From Melghirimyces algeriensis (GTDB lineage Bacteria; Bacillota; Bacilli; Thermoactinomycetales; DSM-45169): a stretch of 64,000 nt of DNA. Both the position numbers and the translations under genes were made by a program. Shown here piece by piece: positions 36,841 to 44,466 of this stretch; the first letter of the stretch is position 1, and the number at the start of each line of letters is the position of its first letter. The DNA lies in the NCBI RefSeq assembly GCF_900182565.1, contig NZ_FXTI01000002.1, positions 409,966 to 473,965 of the forward strand, in the 5' to 3' direction. Below the pieces are notes generated by a model. It was not told where the DNA came from and did not search any database. It was given only the letters and a program-made list of their open reading frames with translations.

Positions 36841-37683
36841 TCACAAGGAGTTCTCCAACGTTTGACGCATGATTTTTATCGGTGCCTCTTTCCCTGTCCA
36901 GTGCTGGTAAGCGAGTGCTCCTTGATGAACTAACATCCCCAGGCCTCCATGAATTTTCGCTCCACGCTTTTGCGCTTCTTTCAGCAAACGGGTCTTTCGG
37001 GGATGATAAACCAAATCACTTACCAACAGATCCTCATGAAGAAAAATGGGATGAACCGGACACGCCTCAACATCAGGATGCATACCCACAGAAGTCGTTT
37101 GAACCAATAAGGTCGCTTCTCGAATCGCTTCCTCCATCCGATCTGTGCTCACCCATGTCGCCGGAATCCAATGACTGAGATGGGAAGCCAATTGCTTGGC
37201 GCGACCTTCTGTTCGGTTTATCACGGTAATGTGCTGAACTCCTGCTTGGGCAAGAGCATAGCCTACCGCTCTAGCTGCTCCTCCAGCTCCAAGAATCACC
37301 ACGCGTTGTTGAATGAGGTGAATCCCGGTTTCGGAAACAAGCGACTGAAGATAGCCTTGACCATCGGTATTGGTGCCCAATAAGTATTCACCTTTATTGA
37401 TCACCGTATTAACCGCTCCAATTGCGCGAGCACTTTCGTCCAACTGGTCCAAATGTTCCATGATCGTCACTTTGTGAGGAATGGTTACATTCCATCCTCG
37501 AAAGCCCAATGCCCGCAATCCTTTTACAGCCTGTCCTAAATGGTCAGGCTTTACATCAAAAGCCAAGTAAATAAAAGGAAGCTCTTCTTTTTGATAGGCT
37601 GCATTTAACATTTCCGGCGATTTGGAATGGCCGACAGGATGTCCCAGCAATCCAGTCTTTTCAATGTTCGCATGAAGATGCAA
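36841..37683 (-). CDS. aroE: Shikimate dehydrogenase (NADP+)
   Basis: 280 residues if started at TTG 37683, nine bases after GAGGGGG; a longer reading into yqeH is possible but unsupported. Motifs TGLLGHPVGHSKSPEMLNAAY, NVTIPHKV (catalytic lysine), GAGGAARAVGYAL (NADP site) and DLVYHPRKTRLL. It reduces 3-dehydroshikimate to shikimate. B. subtilis has aroE at the same position. Confidence 0.93.
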   Translation of the reverse strand: MHLHANIEKTGLLGHPVGHSKSPEMLNAAYQKEELPFIYLAFDVKPDHLGQAVKGLRALGFRGWNVTIPHKVTIMEHLDQLDESARAIGAVNTVINKGEYLLGTNTDGQGYLQSLVSETGIHLIQQRVVILGAGGAARAVGYALAQAGVQHITVINRTEGRAKQLASHLSHWIPATWVSTDRMEEAIREATLLVQTTSVGMHPDVEACPVHPIFLHEDLLVSDLVYHPRKTRLLKEAQKRGAKIHGGLGMLVHQGALAYQHWTGKEAPIKIMRQTLENSL

Positions 37684-37706
37684 CCCTATTTTCCCCCTCT
37701 TTTCTT

Positions 37707-38807
37707 TTATAGAATGGAGGGACGCACTTCCACATGAATCCCTTCCGGCACCCACAAATCGATTTTGGAGATTTCCTTCCCTGTGGCTACCCAGCCTAAA
37801 CCGGAGATAACCAAATCTTGTTTTTCTTTTTTATTTAAATGGAAACGATGACGTTTCATCGGCGGAAAGTCGGCATCATTTTTCGGTGGGGAAAGAAGCT
37901 TCCCCCGGTGTTTCTTCCAGATTTCATCCGCATTTTCCAGCTTGGTGCGGTGAATGTACAGTGAGTGAGCCATATAACAGACAAAGGGTTGTCGCACTCC
38001 CTCAATATAGTCGATTCGGGCCAATCCCCCAAAGTAGAGAGTCTGACCCTCCTGCAACTGATAAACTTTTGGCTTCATTTCCCTTTTGGGCGTAATCTCA
38101 TTTAATTCGGCAGGGTCCACCCATTCACTCATTCGGTCATTACGTATAATCCCCGGCATATCCACAATCTGCTTTCCATCATCCAAAGGGATCTGAATGG
38201 TGTCCAACGTCGTCCCTGGATAGGGAGAGGTGGTAATCACTTCCTCCCCGCTTCCAAACTCACGCAACAAACGGTTGATCAGAGTCGATTTTCCTACATT
38301 GGCTGTACCAACTACATAAACGTCCCTTCCCTGACGAAGCTGTTCAATCGTCTCTGCCACTTCATGGAAATGGTATCCCTTGGCTGCACTGGTGAGCACC
38401 ACATCCGCCGGTTGAACCCCCAGCTCTTTGGCCGTTCGATAGACCCATTCTTTCAATCGCTGAACCTTGACGGACTTAGGGAAAAGATCCAATTTATTTC
38501 CCAGAATCAATATGGGATTCCCGCCGATATGGCGATGAATTCCCGGAATCCAGCTTCCAGCGAAATCAAAAAGATCCACGACCTGAACCACTAATGCTTC
38601 CCGATTTCCAATCTCCTGAAGCATTGAAAGGTACATATCAGGTTGATGATCCACTTTGGCCACTTCATTATAATGACGGATGCGGAAGCAGCGACGGCAG
38701 ACCACGTTTTCCCGTTCCCATGCCGACGGAGAGACATACCCTGGACGGGTTGGATCGCTCACCTGTAACTCTGTACCGCAACCTTCACACCACGCTTTTC
38801 GTTCCAT
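37707..38807 (-). CDS. yqeH: YqeH, circularly permuted ribosome-assembly GTPase
   Basis: 366 residues from the ATG at 38807, which overlaps the yqeG stop (TGATG) and has GGGAGG upstream. N-terminal zinc finger CEGCGTELQ...CRRCFRIRHYN; GTPase motifs occur in permuted order: NKLDL (G4), SAAKGY (G5), GTANVGKST (G1), DMPGI (G3). Needed for 30S assembly in B. subtilis. Confidence 0.95.
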   Translation of the reverse strand: MERKAWCEGCGTELQVSDPTRPGYVSPSAWERENVVCRRCFRIRHYNEVAKVDHQPDMYLSMLQEIGNREALVVQVVDLFDFAGSWIPGIHRHIGGNPILILGNKLDLFPKSVKVQRLKEWVYRTAKELGVQPADVVLTSAAKGYHFHEVAETIEQLRQGRDVYVVGTANVGKSTLINRLLREFGSGEEVITTSPYPGTTLDTIQIPLDDGKQIVDMPGIIRNDRMSEWVDPAELNEITPKREMKPKVYQLQEGQTLYFGGLARIDYIEGVRQPFVCYMAHSLYIHRTKLENADEIWKKHRGKLLSPPKNDADFPPMKRHRFHLNKKEKQDLVISGLGWVATGKEISKIDLWVPEGIHVEVRPSIL

Positions 38808-39328
38808 CACTTTTGATCCTCCCAAGCTAATAACCCTCGTTGTTTCATCCAACGAAAAACACGCTGTTCCATTCGTCGGTTGATTTTTGTAAAGAAACCT
38901 TCCGCTTCAGAAACCGGAACCACAAGAATGGTGTGCAAGCCAAGGCGGTTTCCTCCAAGGACATCTGTAAGCAATTGATCCCCGATCATGACCGTTTCGC
39001 TCGCTGTCACCTCCAATCTGCGCATCGCCTTTTTGAATGCGAGGGTCATGGGCTTTTTGGCCCGATGGATATACGGAACTTGAAGCGGAATTGCAAAACG
39101 GGAAACCCGTGTGCGATTGTTATTGGAAACAATCATGACTTTGAATCCCATTTTCTGCAACCGGTCCAACCAACTGATTAACTCCGGCGTCGCTTTCGGT
39201 CGCGTCGCTTCCACCAGTGTATTATCCAAATCGGCGATAATCGCCTTGATACCCCGTCTTTGAAGGTCATTTAAATCAATAGCATAGATCGATTGTACAA
39301 ATTCATCCGGAACCATCCGCTGTAACAC
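38807..39328 (-). CDS. yqeG: YqeG, HAD-superfamily (subfamily IIIA) phosphatase
   Basis: 173 residues. HAD motif I DLDNTLVEA, motif II VSNNN, and MIGDQLLTDVLGGNR (motif IV) are clear. GTG start at 39328 is favoured because it gives the family N-terminus (MLQRMVPDEFV) and has GGTGGAG upstream; the ATG four codons in is an alternative. The substrate is not established; related enzymes include phosphatidylglycerol-phosphate phosphatases. First gene of the yqe operon. Confidence 0.9.
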   Translation of the reverse strand: MLQRMVPDEFVQSIYAIDLNDLQRRGIKAIIADLDNTLVEATRPKATPELISWLDRLQKMGFKVMIVSNNNRTRVSRFAIPLQVPYIHRAKKPMTLAFKKAMRRLEVTASETVMIGDQLLTDVLGGNRLGLHTILVVPVSEAEGFFTKINRRMEQRVFRWMKQRGLLAWEDQK

Positions 39329-39445
39329 TTCTCCACCCCATCACGATACGGTTGTTTATCGGCAATAACTATACCATATCCGCAAAGCCCGGCGCAAAGG
39401 GAATCCGTAAAGCCGTCCCTTTTTTCATCCACCTTCATGGTATCC

Positions 39446-39474
39446 AAAAAAAAGCCGGGTGAACCTCCCGGCTG
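39446..39474 (-). terminator. Terminator of the 61-residue small gene
   Basis: AGCCGGG, AGGTTCA, CCCGGCT followed by TTTTTTTGG on the minus strand; it overlaps the end of the small gene. Confidence 0.85.
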
Positions 39475-39660
39475 TTACGCTCCTTTTTGTTCATTATTCC
39501 AATCTCTGGGATAAACATTCTTCTGTTCTCCCTTGAGCTTTTGTTTTAGATAATCATCGTGGTATTCGTAAATTCCCAAATGATTCAAGGGTTTGACAAT
39601 CTGGGAATGAATACGGTTTCTGTTGTTCCCCACCAGCCATTTGATCATGTTATGAAACAT
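39475..39660 (-). CDS. Small basic protein of unknown function, 61 residues
   Basis: ATG at 39660 has AAAGGGG eight bases upstream; an upstream 21-codon extension lacks a ribosome site. The sequence begins MFHNMIKWLVGNNRNR and is hydrophilic with many Asn, Lys, Tyr. No recognised domain. B. subtilis has the Sda checkpoint gene upstream of yqeG but this protein does not resemble Sda. A good terminator supports it being a real transcribed gene. Confidence 0.6.
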   Translation of the reverse strand: MFHNMIKWLVGNNRNRIHSQIVKPLNHLGIYEYHDDYLKQKLKGEQKNVYPRDWNNEQKGA

Positions 39661-39844
39661 TTGATCGACCCCTTTCAATTGGAAAAATACGAATCTATTG
39701 CCTTTATCTAGCAGAAAATACACTCTTCAAGCCACAAGATTAAACGAAATCACCCTTGGAACACTTCAGTCATGTGACCTTTCAGTATGTATATTCCCGC
39801 ATTTCAAAATGAATAAACATTCTATTCCATGTTTTTTCATTTGA

Positions 39845-40627
39845 TCAAGAATTTAATACTCCTTTTACCGCTTCAGCTACGGATGAAATCGTATCATTGG
39901 CTGCATTTTGAACGGCTTCGTCAGCATGCACCATCGCATAACTGTACGTTGGGAAGCGTTGAAACATGGAGATATCGTTAAAGGCATCTCCGAAACACAT
40001 CACCTTGTCCGGTTGAATCCCTAAATGTTGTGTCAAGACAAAAAGTCCGTTTCCCTTGGAAACCCCTGATGGAACAACATCCAAACAATCTTTGTCCGAG
40101 ATAAACGTTTGGATGTGTTCAGAAAAATACCGATCCAAAGCCTTTTTTAGCCTTATGCAATGATCCATTTCTCCCAAAAAACTGAACTTGGAAGGAGGCT
40201 TCTTTTTGAGATGCTCCCGGATATTGGTCATGACCAGAATCGGGACAAACATACGCTCTTGAACCACTTCAAAGTAGGGATGCTTGTCGGGCGTCCACAA
40301 AACATCTTCAAAACAAACTATTGTAAACAAACCGCTCTCTTGGGTTTGATCAAAAAGATCCAAAGCGACTTCTGTTGAAAAAGTGGACTGGTGCAACTGT
40401 TCTCCATTTTTTGTCTGGACAAAAGAGCCGTTTTGACTCACCCCATGTACGGCAAGGTCCAACTCTTCGGACACCTTATCCAACTCCAACTGCATTCGCC
40501 CTGAGGCAAGACAAATTTCCATTCCCTGAGTTGCAGCCTGCTTCAAGGCTTCCCTATTTTCTTTGCTTACACGATTCTCCTGATCCAACAACGTTCCATC
40601 CAAATCACAAACAACCATCTCAATCAT
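39845..40627 (-). CDS. HAD-superfamily Cof-type phosphatase
   Basis: 260 residues with motif I VCDLDGTLLDQENRVS, motif II LASGR, a C2-type cap, and motif IV CFGDAFNDISMF. Family members dephosphorylate sugar phosphates or flavin/PLP precursors; substrate unknown. Its ATG overlaps the stop of the DeoR regulator (ATGA), so the pair forms one operon. Confidence 0.88.
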   Translation of the reverse strand: MIEMVVCDLDGTLLDQENRVSKENREALKQAATQGMEICLASGRMQLELDKVSEELDLAVHGVSQNGSFVQTKNGEQLHQSTFSTEVALDLFDQTQESGLFTIVCFEDVLWTPDKHPYFEVVQERMFVPILVMTNIREHLKKKPPSKFSFLGEMDHCIRLKKALDRYFSEHIQTFISDKDCLDVVPSGVSKGNGLFVLTQHLGIQPDKVMCFGDAFNDISMFQRFPTYSYAMVHADEAVQNAANDTISSVAEAVKGVLNS

Positions 40628-41394
40628 CTAGACCTGTGCCCCTTTCTGACAACTTCCACCTGATGCTGTATCAATGCTTTTAACAAATCCCCTTCAGGCC
40701 TCAGATCTGTCACCAGATAATCCACGTCTTCCCATCCACAAACCCGATAAAAATAGCATTTTCCAAATTTGGTGGCATCCGCTAATACGATCACTTCTTC
40801 TGCACATCGAAGGGTCTCCCGAATTACCGCCCCGTCTTCCGGACAGGGGTAAAAAAGCCCCTCATCGTTGATTCCGCTTGCCCCAAGAAACACTTTATTC
40901 ACACGATAATTTCTCAACTGGTCAACGGTTCCGGCGCCAAACACATAACGATGCCTGGAATGGAGACGACCACCCAATAAATGGACAGAGACGGATTTTC
41001 GCTCCGCCAGGATACAAGCAATATCAATGGAATTTGTTACAACCGTTATATCTTCGGCATCCAAAAAATTGGCAGCAGCCTGTACCGTGGTGGATGCATC
41101 CATAATGATATGCTCTCCTTGCCGAATCATCGAAGCAGCCGTTCGACCGATTTCACCCTTGCTCTGCGGCTCGTCCTGAAGGCGTTCCTTATAACTTTTC
41201 ACTTCTCTTTCTAATCCGGGGAGAATCGCCCCTCCCCGTGTCCGAAGGATGACTCCCTTCTCATCCAGCTTCACCAAATCTCTTCGGGCTGTATCCCTGG
41301 AAACGCCGAACTGTTTACACAACTCCTGAACACTGATGCGACCGTACTGTTTCAAATGTTCAAGAATGGCTACCAATCTTTCTTCCTGGTACAT
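40624..41394 (-). CDS. DeoR family transcriptional regulator
   Basis: 256 residues: N-terminal DeoR helix-turn-helix (ILEHLKQYGRISVQELCKQFGVSRDTARRDLVKLDEKG) and C-terminal DeoR sensor domain (MDASTTVQAAANFL, VNKVFLGASGINDEGL, DATKFGKCYF). Regulators of this family respond to sugar phosphates. It is co-transcribed with a HAD phosphatase, suggesting control of sugar-phosphate detoxification (inference). Two repeated boxes upstream look like its operators. Confidence 0.92.
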   Translation of the reverse strand: MYQEERLVAILEHLKQYGRISVQELCKQFGVSRDTARRDLVKLDEKGVILRTRGGAILPGLEREVKSYKERLQDEPQSKGEIGRTAASMIRQGEHIIMDASTTVQAAANFLDAEDITVVTNSIDIACILAERKSVSVHLLGGRLHSRHRYVFGAGTVDQLRNYRVNKVFLGASGINDEGLFYPCPEDGAVIRETLRCAEEVIVLADATKFGKCYFYRVCGWEDVDYLVTDLRPEGDLLKALIQHQVEVVRKGHRSR

Positions 41395-41410
41395 ATCCAG
41401 CCCTCCAATT

Positions 41411-41478
41411 TAAGTCTTAATAAGTGCTTTTATAAGCTTATATAATTGATTTTAAGTATTAATAAGTATTTATGTCAA
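41411..41478 (-). promoter_or_regulatory. Twin operator boxes and promoter of the deoR-HAD operon
   Basis: TAAGTCTTAATAAGTGCTTT (41411-41430) and TAAGTATTAATAAGTATTTA (41453-41472) are near-identical direct repeats 42 bases apart. On the minus strand TTGACA (41478-41473) opens a promoter with TTAAAA 17 bases later; one box fills the spacer. Confidence 0.65.
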
Positions 41479-41483
41479 TAAAA

Positions 41484-41504
41484 AAGACCCGAATACCGGA
41501 TCTT
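41484..41504 (-). terminator. Terminator of the DUF4397 gene, outer copy
   Basis: AAGATCCGG, TATT, CGGGTCTTTTTTATT on the minus strand. A second near-identical copy without the T tract lies at 41731-41750, on the other side of the inserted element. Confidence 0.75.
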
Positions 41505-41730
41505 GAGGTTCATGACAAAGTGGGGGAGAGGGGATTTCCGTCTCCGGATCTCTTTCCTCCAGCAACGAAGTGGAAGGAGTCCGCTTCACCCCCTCCGGTC
41601 CCAACCAGCGAACAAAAGGGAAAAGCAAGTTGTCCGCTAAACGGTTGGGATCTTCAGGGGTTCCGCTGAGTTGTCGGAAAAGGATGCTCCACCGGATCTC
41701 CCTCTCTTATTGATCTTTGTCAGCAGTCTC
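41505..41730 (-). mobile_element. MITE-like dispersed element, copy 3
   Basis: 226 bases, the longest copy. On the minus strand it begins GAGACTGCTGACAAAG and ends CTTTGTCATGAACCTC; these are imperfect inverted terminal repeats with 12 of 16 matching positions. Internal inverted repeat: CCAACCGTTTAGCGGACAA with TTCGCTGGTTGG. It splits two near-identical 20-base terminator hairpins (41484-41504 and 41731-41750), as expected for target duplication on insertion. Confidence 0.82.
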
Positions 41731-41761
41731 AAGACCCGAATACGGGCCTTTAGTCGAAATA

Positions 41762-42559
41762 TTAATCCTGTAACACCACAGCTTGTAACGGTGGTTCTCC
41801 TTCAGACAACCCCAGGACATATATGGAATAGGCGGAGTCCGGCCGCAGTGAAACGTTCGGAATCTCCAGCAAAACCCGTTCTGAACCGGCCGCCCGCAAC
41901 TCCAGATCCTGAATGGCCGGAGGGGATACGTAGTATTCCGATACATTCGGGTAGGTCAGATTAAACAAAAGAACATCGCCTCCATCCGTTGCCAGGTCTA
42001 ATGGAGGGGCATCCACGGAAAGGTGAACCAGACGGATTTTAGACATCCCTTCCCGCACTCTTGGCTCATCCTCGATCACCTGGAGATTTAAGTCATCCAA
42101 ACGATTGATTGCTGCAATGGTATATTTCCTGCCTGGTTGAAGTGTCACTTCTTCAGAGTATAGAGGTTGACCTCTTTGACCTCTGGGATACACACCGATT
42201 TGGTAACTTCCGGCGGGAAGTGAAAGGGTTTCTGATACCTGCCCAAATGCAAGGTTTTGTCCAATGGTTTGACCGTTGGCCACTACATCGACTGCAGGAG
42301 CATCCGGTGATGCATGAATCACCCGAATGGTCCCCCTTTGCTCCTCGTCTTGACGTTGCGGATTATGGAAACCTTCTCTGGCAACCGTTCCTCGGCCTCG
42401 CATCTGACGAGTCATTCCAGCCACCTTTTTTGTATACTTGTAATGTTTCCGATAGTAATGCATGAATAGATCCGGGTCTCTGTATTTGTAATATTCCGCC
42501 AATAATCCGTACATATGTGCCTTTTCCAGCACCCGCTTCCATTCTCTTTTAAAGTCCAT
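41762..42559 (-). CDS. DUF4397 domain protein
   Basis: 265 residues from the ATG at 42559 (GGGAGGA six bases upstream). Residues ~1-60 are charged and Tyr-rich (YYKYRDPDLFMHYYRKHYKYTKK); from ~75 the protein has the DUF4397 repeat IRVIHASPDAPAVDVVANGQ and again IRLVHLSVDAPPLDLATDGG, so two copies of a beta-sandwich-like unit. No signal peptide is visible although many DUF4397 proteins are surface-associated. The function is not known. Similar proteins occur in spore formers. Confidence 0.82.
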   Translation of the reverse strand: MDFKREWKRVLEKAHMYGLLAEYYKYRDPDLFMHYYRKHYKYTKKVAGMTRQMRGRGTVAREGFHNPQRQDEEQRGTIRVIHASPDAPAVDVVANGQTIGQNLAFGQVSETLSLPAGSYQIGVYPRGQRGQPLYSEEVTLQPGRKYTIAAINRLDDLNLQVIEDEPRVREGMSKIRLVHLSVDAPPLDLATDGGDVLLFNLTYPNVSEYYVSPPAIQDLELRAAGSERVLLEIPNVSLRPDSAYSIYVLGLSEGEPPLQAVVLQD

Positions 42560-42586
42560 TTCAAATCCTCCCGACCCCATAATCAT

Positions 42587-42834
42587 TCGTTAAATCTTAT
42601 GCGATCAGAAGAATTTTCAGTCCATCCCCATCGGCAAATGATTGATGCCATATTTTGTCGCCTTCTGCTTTTAGAACTCTGGATCGTTCTGATCACAGCC
42701 TTTCGATCATATTCTGTTCACAGGGATGTAAATCGCTGTAGGAAACCGGTAACCTTTCCGATTCTTCCATCAGAAACAGGGAGAGGAGAACGGAAAGCTT
42801 ATGGGGCTGTCTCCAAAAACAGGAGGTGGCTTCC
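42587..42834. other. Intergenic region upstream of the DUF4397 gene
   Basis: I see no gene here; it should contain the DUF4397 promoter and the leader of the small reading frame at 42835. Confidence 0.5.
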
Positions 42835-42984
42835 ATGTCCATCGTTTGGGCATTGGTGAATCTCCTTTTTGACTTTCATATTCTAAAGGAATTCACCGAA
42901 GCAGCCGGAGACCTGTCCCCCTATTTTCTTTATTTCGCAATGAGACAAAATACCGGTACTTCCTGCGGCAGATCGAAAGATTGA
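42835..42984 (+). CDS. Possible small protein, 49 residues
   Basis: ATG at 42835 preceded by AGGAGGTGG at five-base spacing, an excellent site for so short a frame. It begins MSIVWALVNLLFDFHILKEF, a mildly hydrophobic N-terminus, and ends CGRSKD. A strong hairpin terminator follows at 43021-43057. No family recognised; there is no conservation evidence available here. Confidence 0.4.
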   Translation: MSIVWALVNLLFDFHILKEFTEAAGDLSPYFLYFAMRQNTGTSCGRSKD

Positions 42985-43020
42985 TCTGATACATTCCGAA
43001 AGTTTGCCGTTTAAGGCAGG

Positions 43021-43057
43021 AAAAGACTGCTGATCCCGTACAGGTCAGCAGTCTTTT
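43021..43057. terminator. Bidirectional terminator
   Basis: AAAAGACTGCTGA and TCAGCAGTCTTTT, perfect 13-base arms with an 11-base loop. Confidence 0.85.
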
Positions 43058-43162
43058 CTACCTTAGGTTAATACAAAGTCAAACCGTTCTCCCAAGCAGT
43101 ATTCTTGACTTCTTTCGCAAGCTGTCATCCAAACAGCGAAACCGTTCCATTGTTTTTTTGAC

Positions 43163-43204
43163 AAAAAATCCCCGTTTCCAGTTACAACCGAAAACGGGGA
43201 TTTT
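43163..43204 (-). terminator. Terminator of odhB
   Basis: AAAATCCCCGTTTTC and GAAACGGGGATTTTTTG on the minus strand, about 20 bases after the odhB stop. Confidence 0.9.
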
Positions 43205-43221
43205 GACTGGTTTTCATTTGT

Positions 43222-44466
43222 TTAGCCCTCAAGAAGCAGTAACTCCGGATCTTCCAACAGTTTTTTGATCGTGACGAGGAAGCTGACCGCTTCTTTTCCG
43301 TCGACGATTCGATGGTCATAAGAAAGTGCGATATACATCATCGGACGGTGTTCAAGCTGATCTCCATTTACGGTAACCGGTCGTTTCTGGATGGTGTGCA
43401 TACCCAAAATTCCAACCTGTGGTGCGTTCAAAATCGGGGTAGACATCAACGATCCAAACACACCCCCGTTGGTAATGGTAAATGTGCCACCCTGAAGATC
43501 GGCCAGAGCCAGTTTGTTATCCCTGGCTTTCTTAGCGAGGTTGTAAATATCCCGCTCAATCTCAGCAAAAGAAGAGCGATCCGCATCCCGGACAACCGGT
43601 ACGACCAGTCCGTCATCCGTCGCCACAGCAACCCCAATATCATAATATTTCTTGTATAGGATGTCCTGACCATCAATTTCCGCATTTAACACAGGGTACT
43701 TTTTCAAAGCGGCAACAACGGCTTTGGTAAAGAAAGACATAAAGCCAAGATTTACATCGTGCTCTTCTTTAAATGCTTCTTTACGCCGTTTACGCACTTC
43801 CATGATCGCAGACATATCCACTTCATTGAACGTGGTCAGCATCGCTGCATTGTGCTGTGCCTGAACCAAATGATTGGCAATCGTTTGCCGACGGCGGGAC
43901 ATACGCACCCGTTCCACCGGTTTGCCGGCGTCACTTTCCGCCGCTGGAGACGGCTGAACCGCCGGTTGTTTTTTCTGAGGTGCTTTCTGTGCCGCGGGAG
44001 GTTCTTCGGTGTGTGCTTTGACATCCTCCGCAGTAATCCGGCCCATGGGATCTGTCGGACGGACACGTTGAAGGTCAATTCCTTTTTCCCGGGCCAACTT
44101 GCGAGCAGCGGGGGAAGCTGTTACATCATCCGCATGGGTTTCCTCTTCCTTGGAAACTGCCGGTTGTTTCTGTTCTTCCTTTTTCTCCTCTTGGATCTCA
44201 TTCTTATCTTGAGCAGGTGCTCCTTTTCCTTCTCCTTCACCAATATGAGCGATCACTTCGCCCACTTCCACAACGTCACCGGCATGTTTTTTGATATTGG
44301 AAAGAACGCCGCTTTGTTCTGCGTGAATTTCCACATTTACTTTATCGGTTTCCAATTCAAGGAGAACATCTCCTTCATTGACGCTGTCTCCCTCACTAAC
44401 CATCCAGTCGGAAATCGTTCCTTCTGTAATGGATTCCGCTAGCTCCGGTACTTTTACTTCATGCAT
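43222..44466 (-). CDS. odhB: 2-oxoglutarate dehydrogenase E2 (dihydrolipoyl succinyltransferase)
   Basis: 414 residues. Lipoyl domain with ELETDKVNVEI (lipoyl lysine, residue ~43), Ala/Pro/Glu/Lys-rich linker, peripheral subunit-binding domain (TASPAARKLAREKGIDL), and catalytic domain ending LSYDHRIVDGKEAV (active-site His). Transfers succinyl groups to CoA in the TCA cycle. Starts inside the odhA end with an 8-base overlap and GGGAGGT upstream. Confidence 0.96.
   Translation of the reverse strand: MHEVKVPELAESITEGTISDWMVSEGDSVNEGDVLLELETDKVNVEIHAEQSGVLSNIKKHAGDVVEVGEVIAHIGEGEGKGAPAQDKNEIQEEKKEEQKQPAVSKEEETHADDVTASPAARKLAREKGIDLQRVRPTDPMGRITAEDVKAHTEEPPAAQKAPQKKQPAVQPSPAAESDAGKPVERVRMSRRRQTIANHLVQAQHNAAMLTTFNEVDMSAIMEVRKRRKEAFKEEHDVNLGFMSFFTKAVVAALKKYPVLNAEIDGQDILYKKYYDIGVAVATDDGLVVPVVRDADRSSFAEIERDIYNLAKKARDNKLALADLQGGTFTITNGGVFGSLMSTPILNAPQVGILGMHTIQKRPVTVNGDQLEHRPMMYIALSYDHRIVDGKEAVSFLVTIKKLLEDPELLLLEG

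Noticed and set aside
43021..43057. Possible solo remnant of the MITE ends (both share GACTGCTGA)
   Set aside because: Similarity is limited to nine bases and the structure is fully explained as a terminator.
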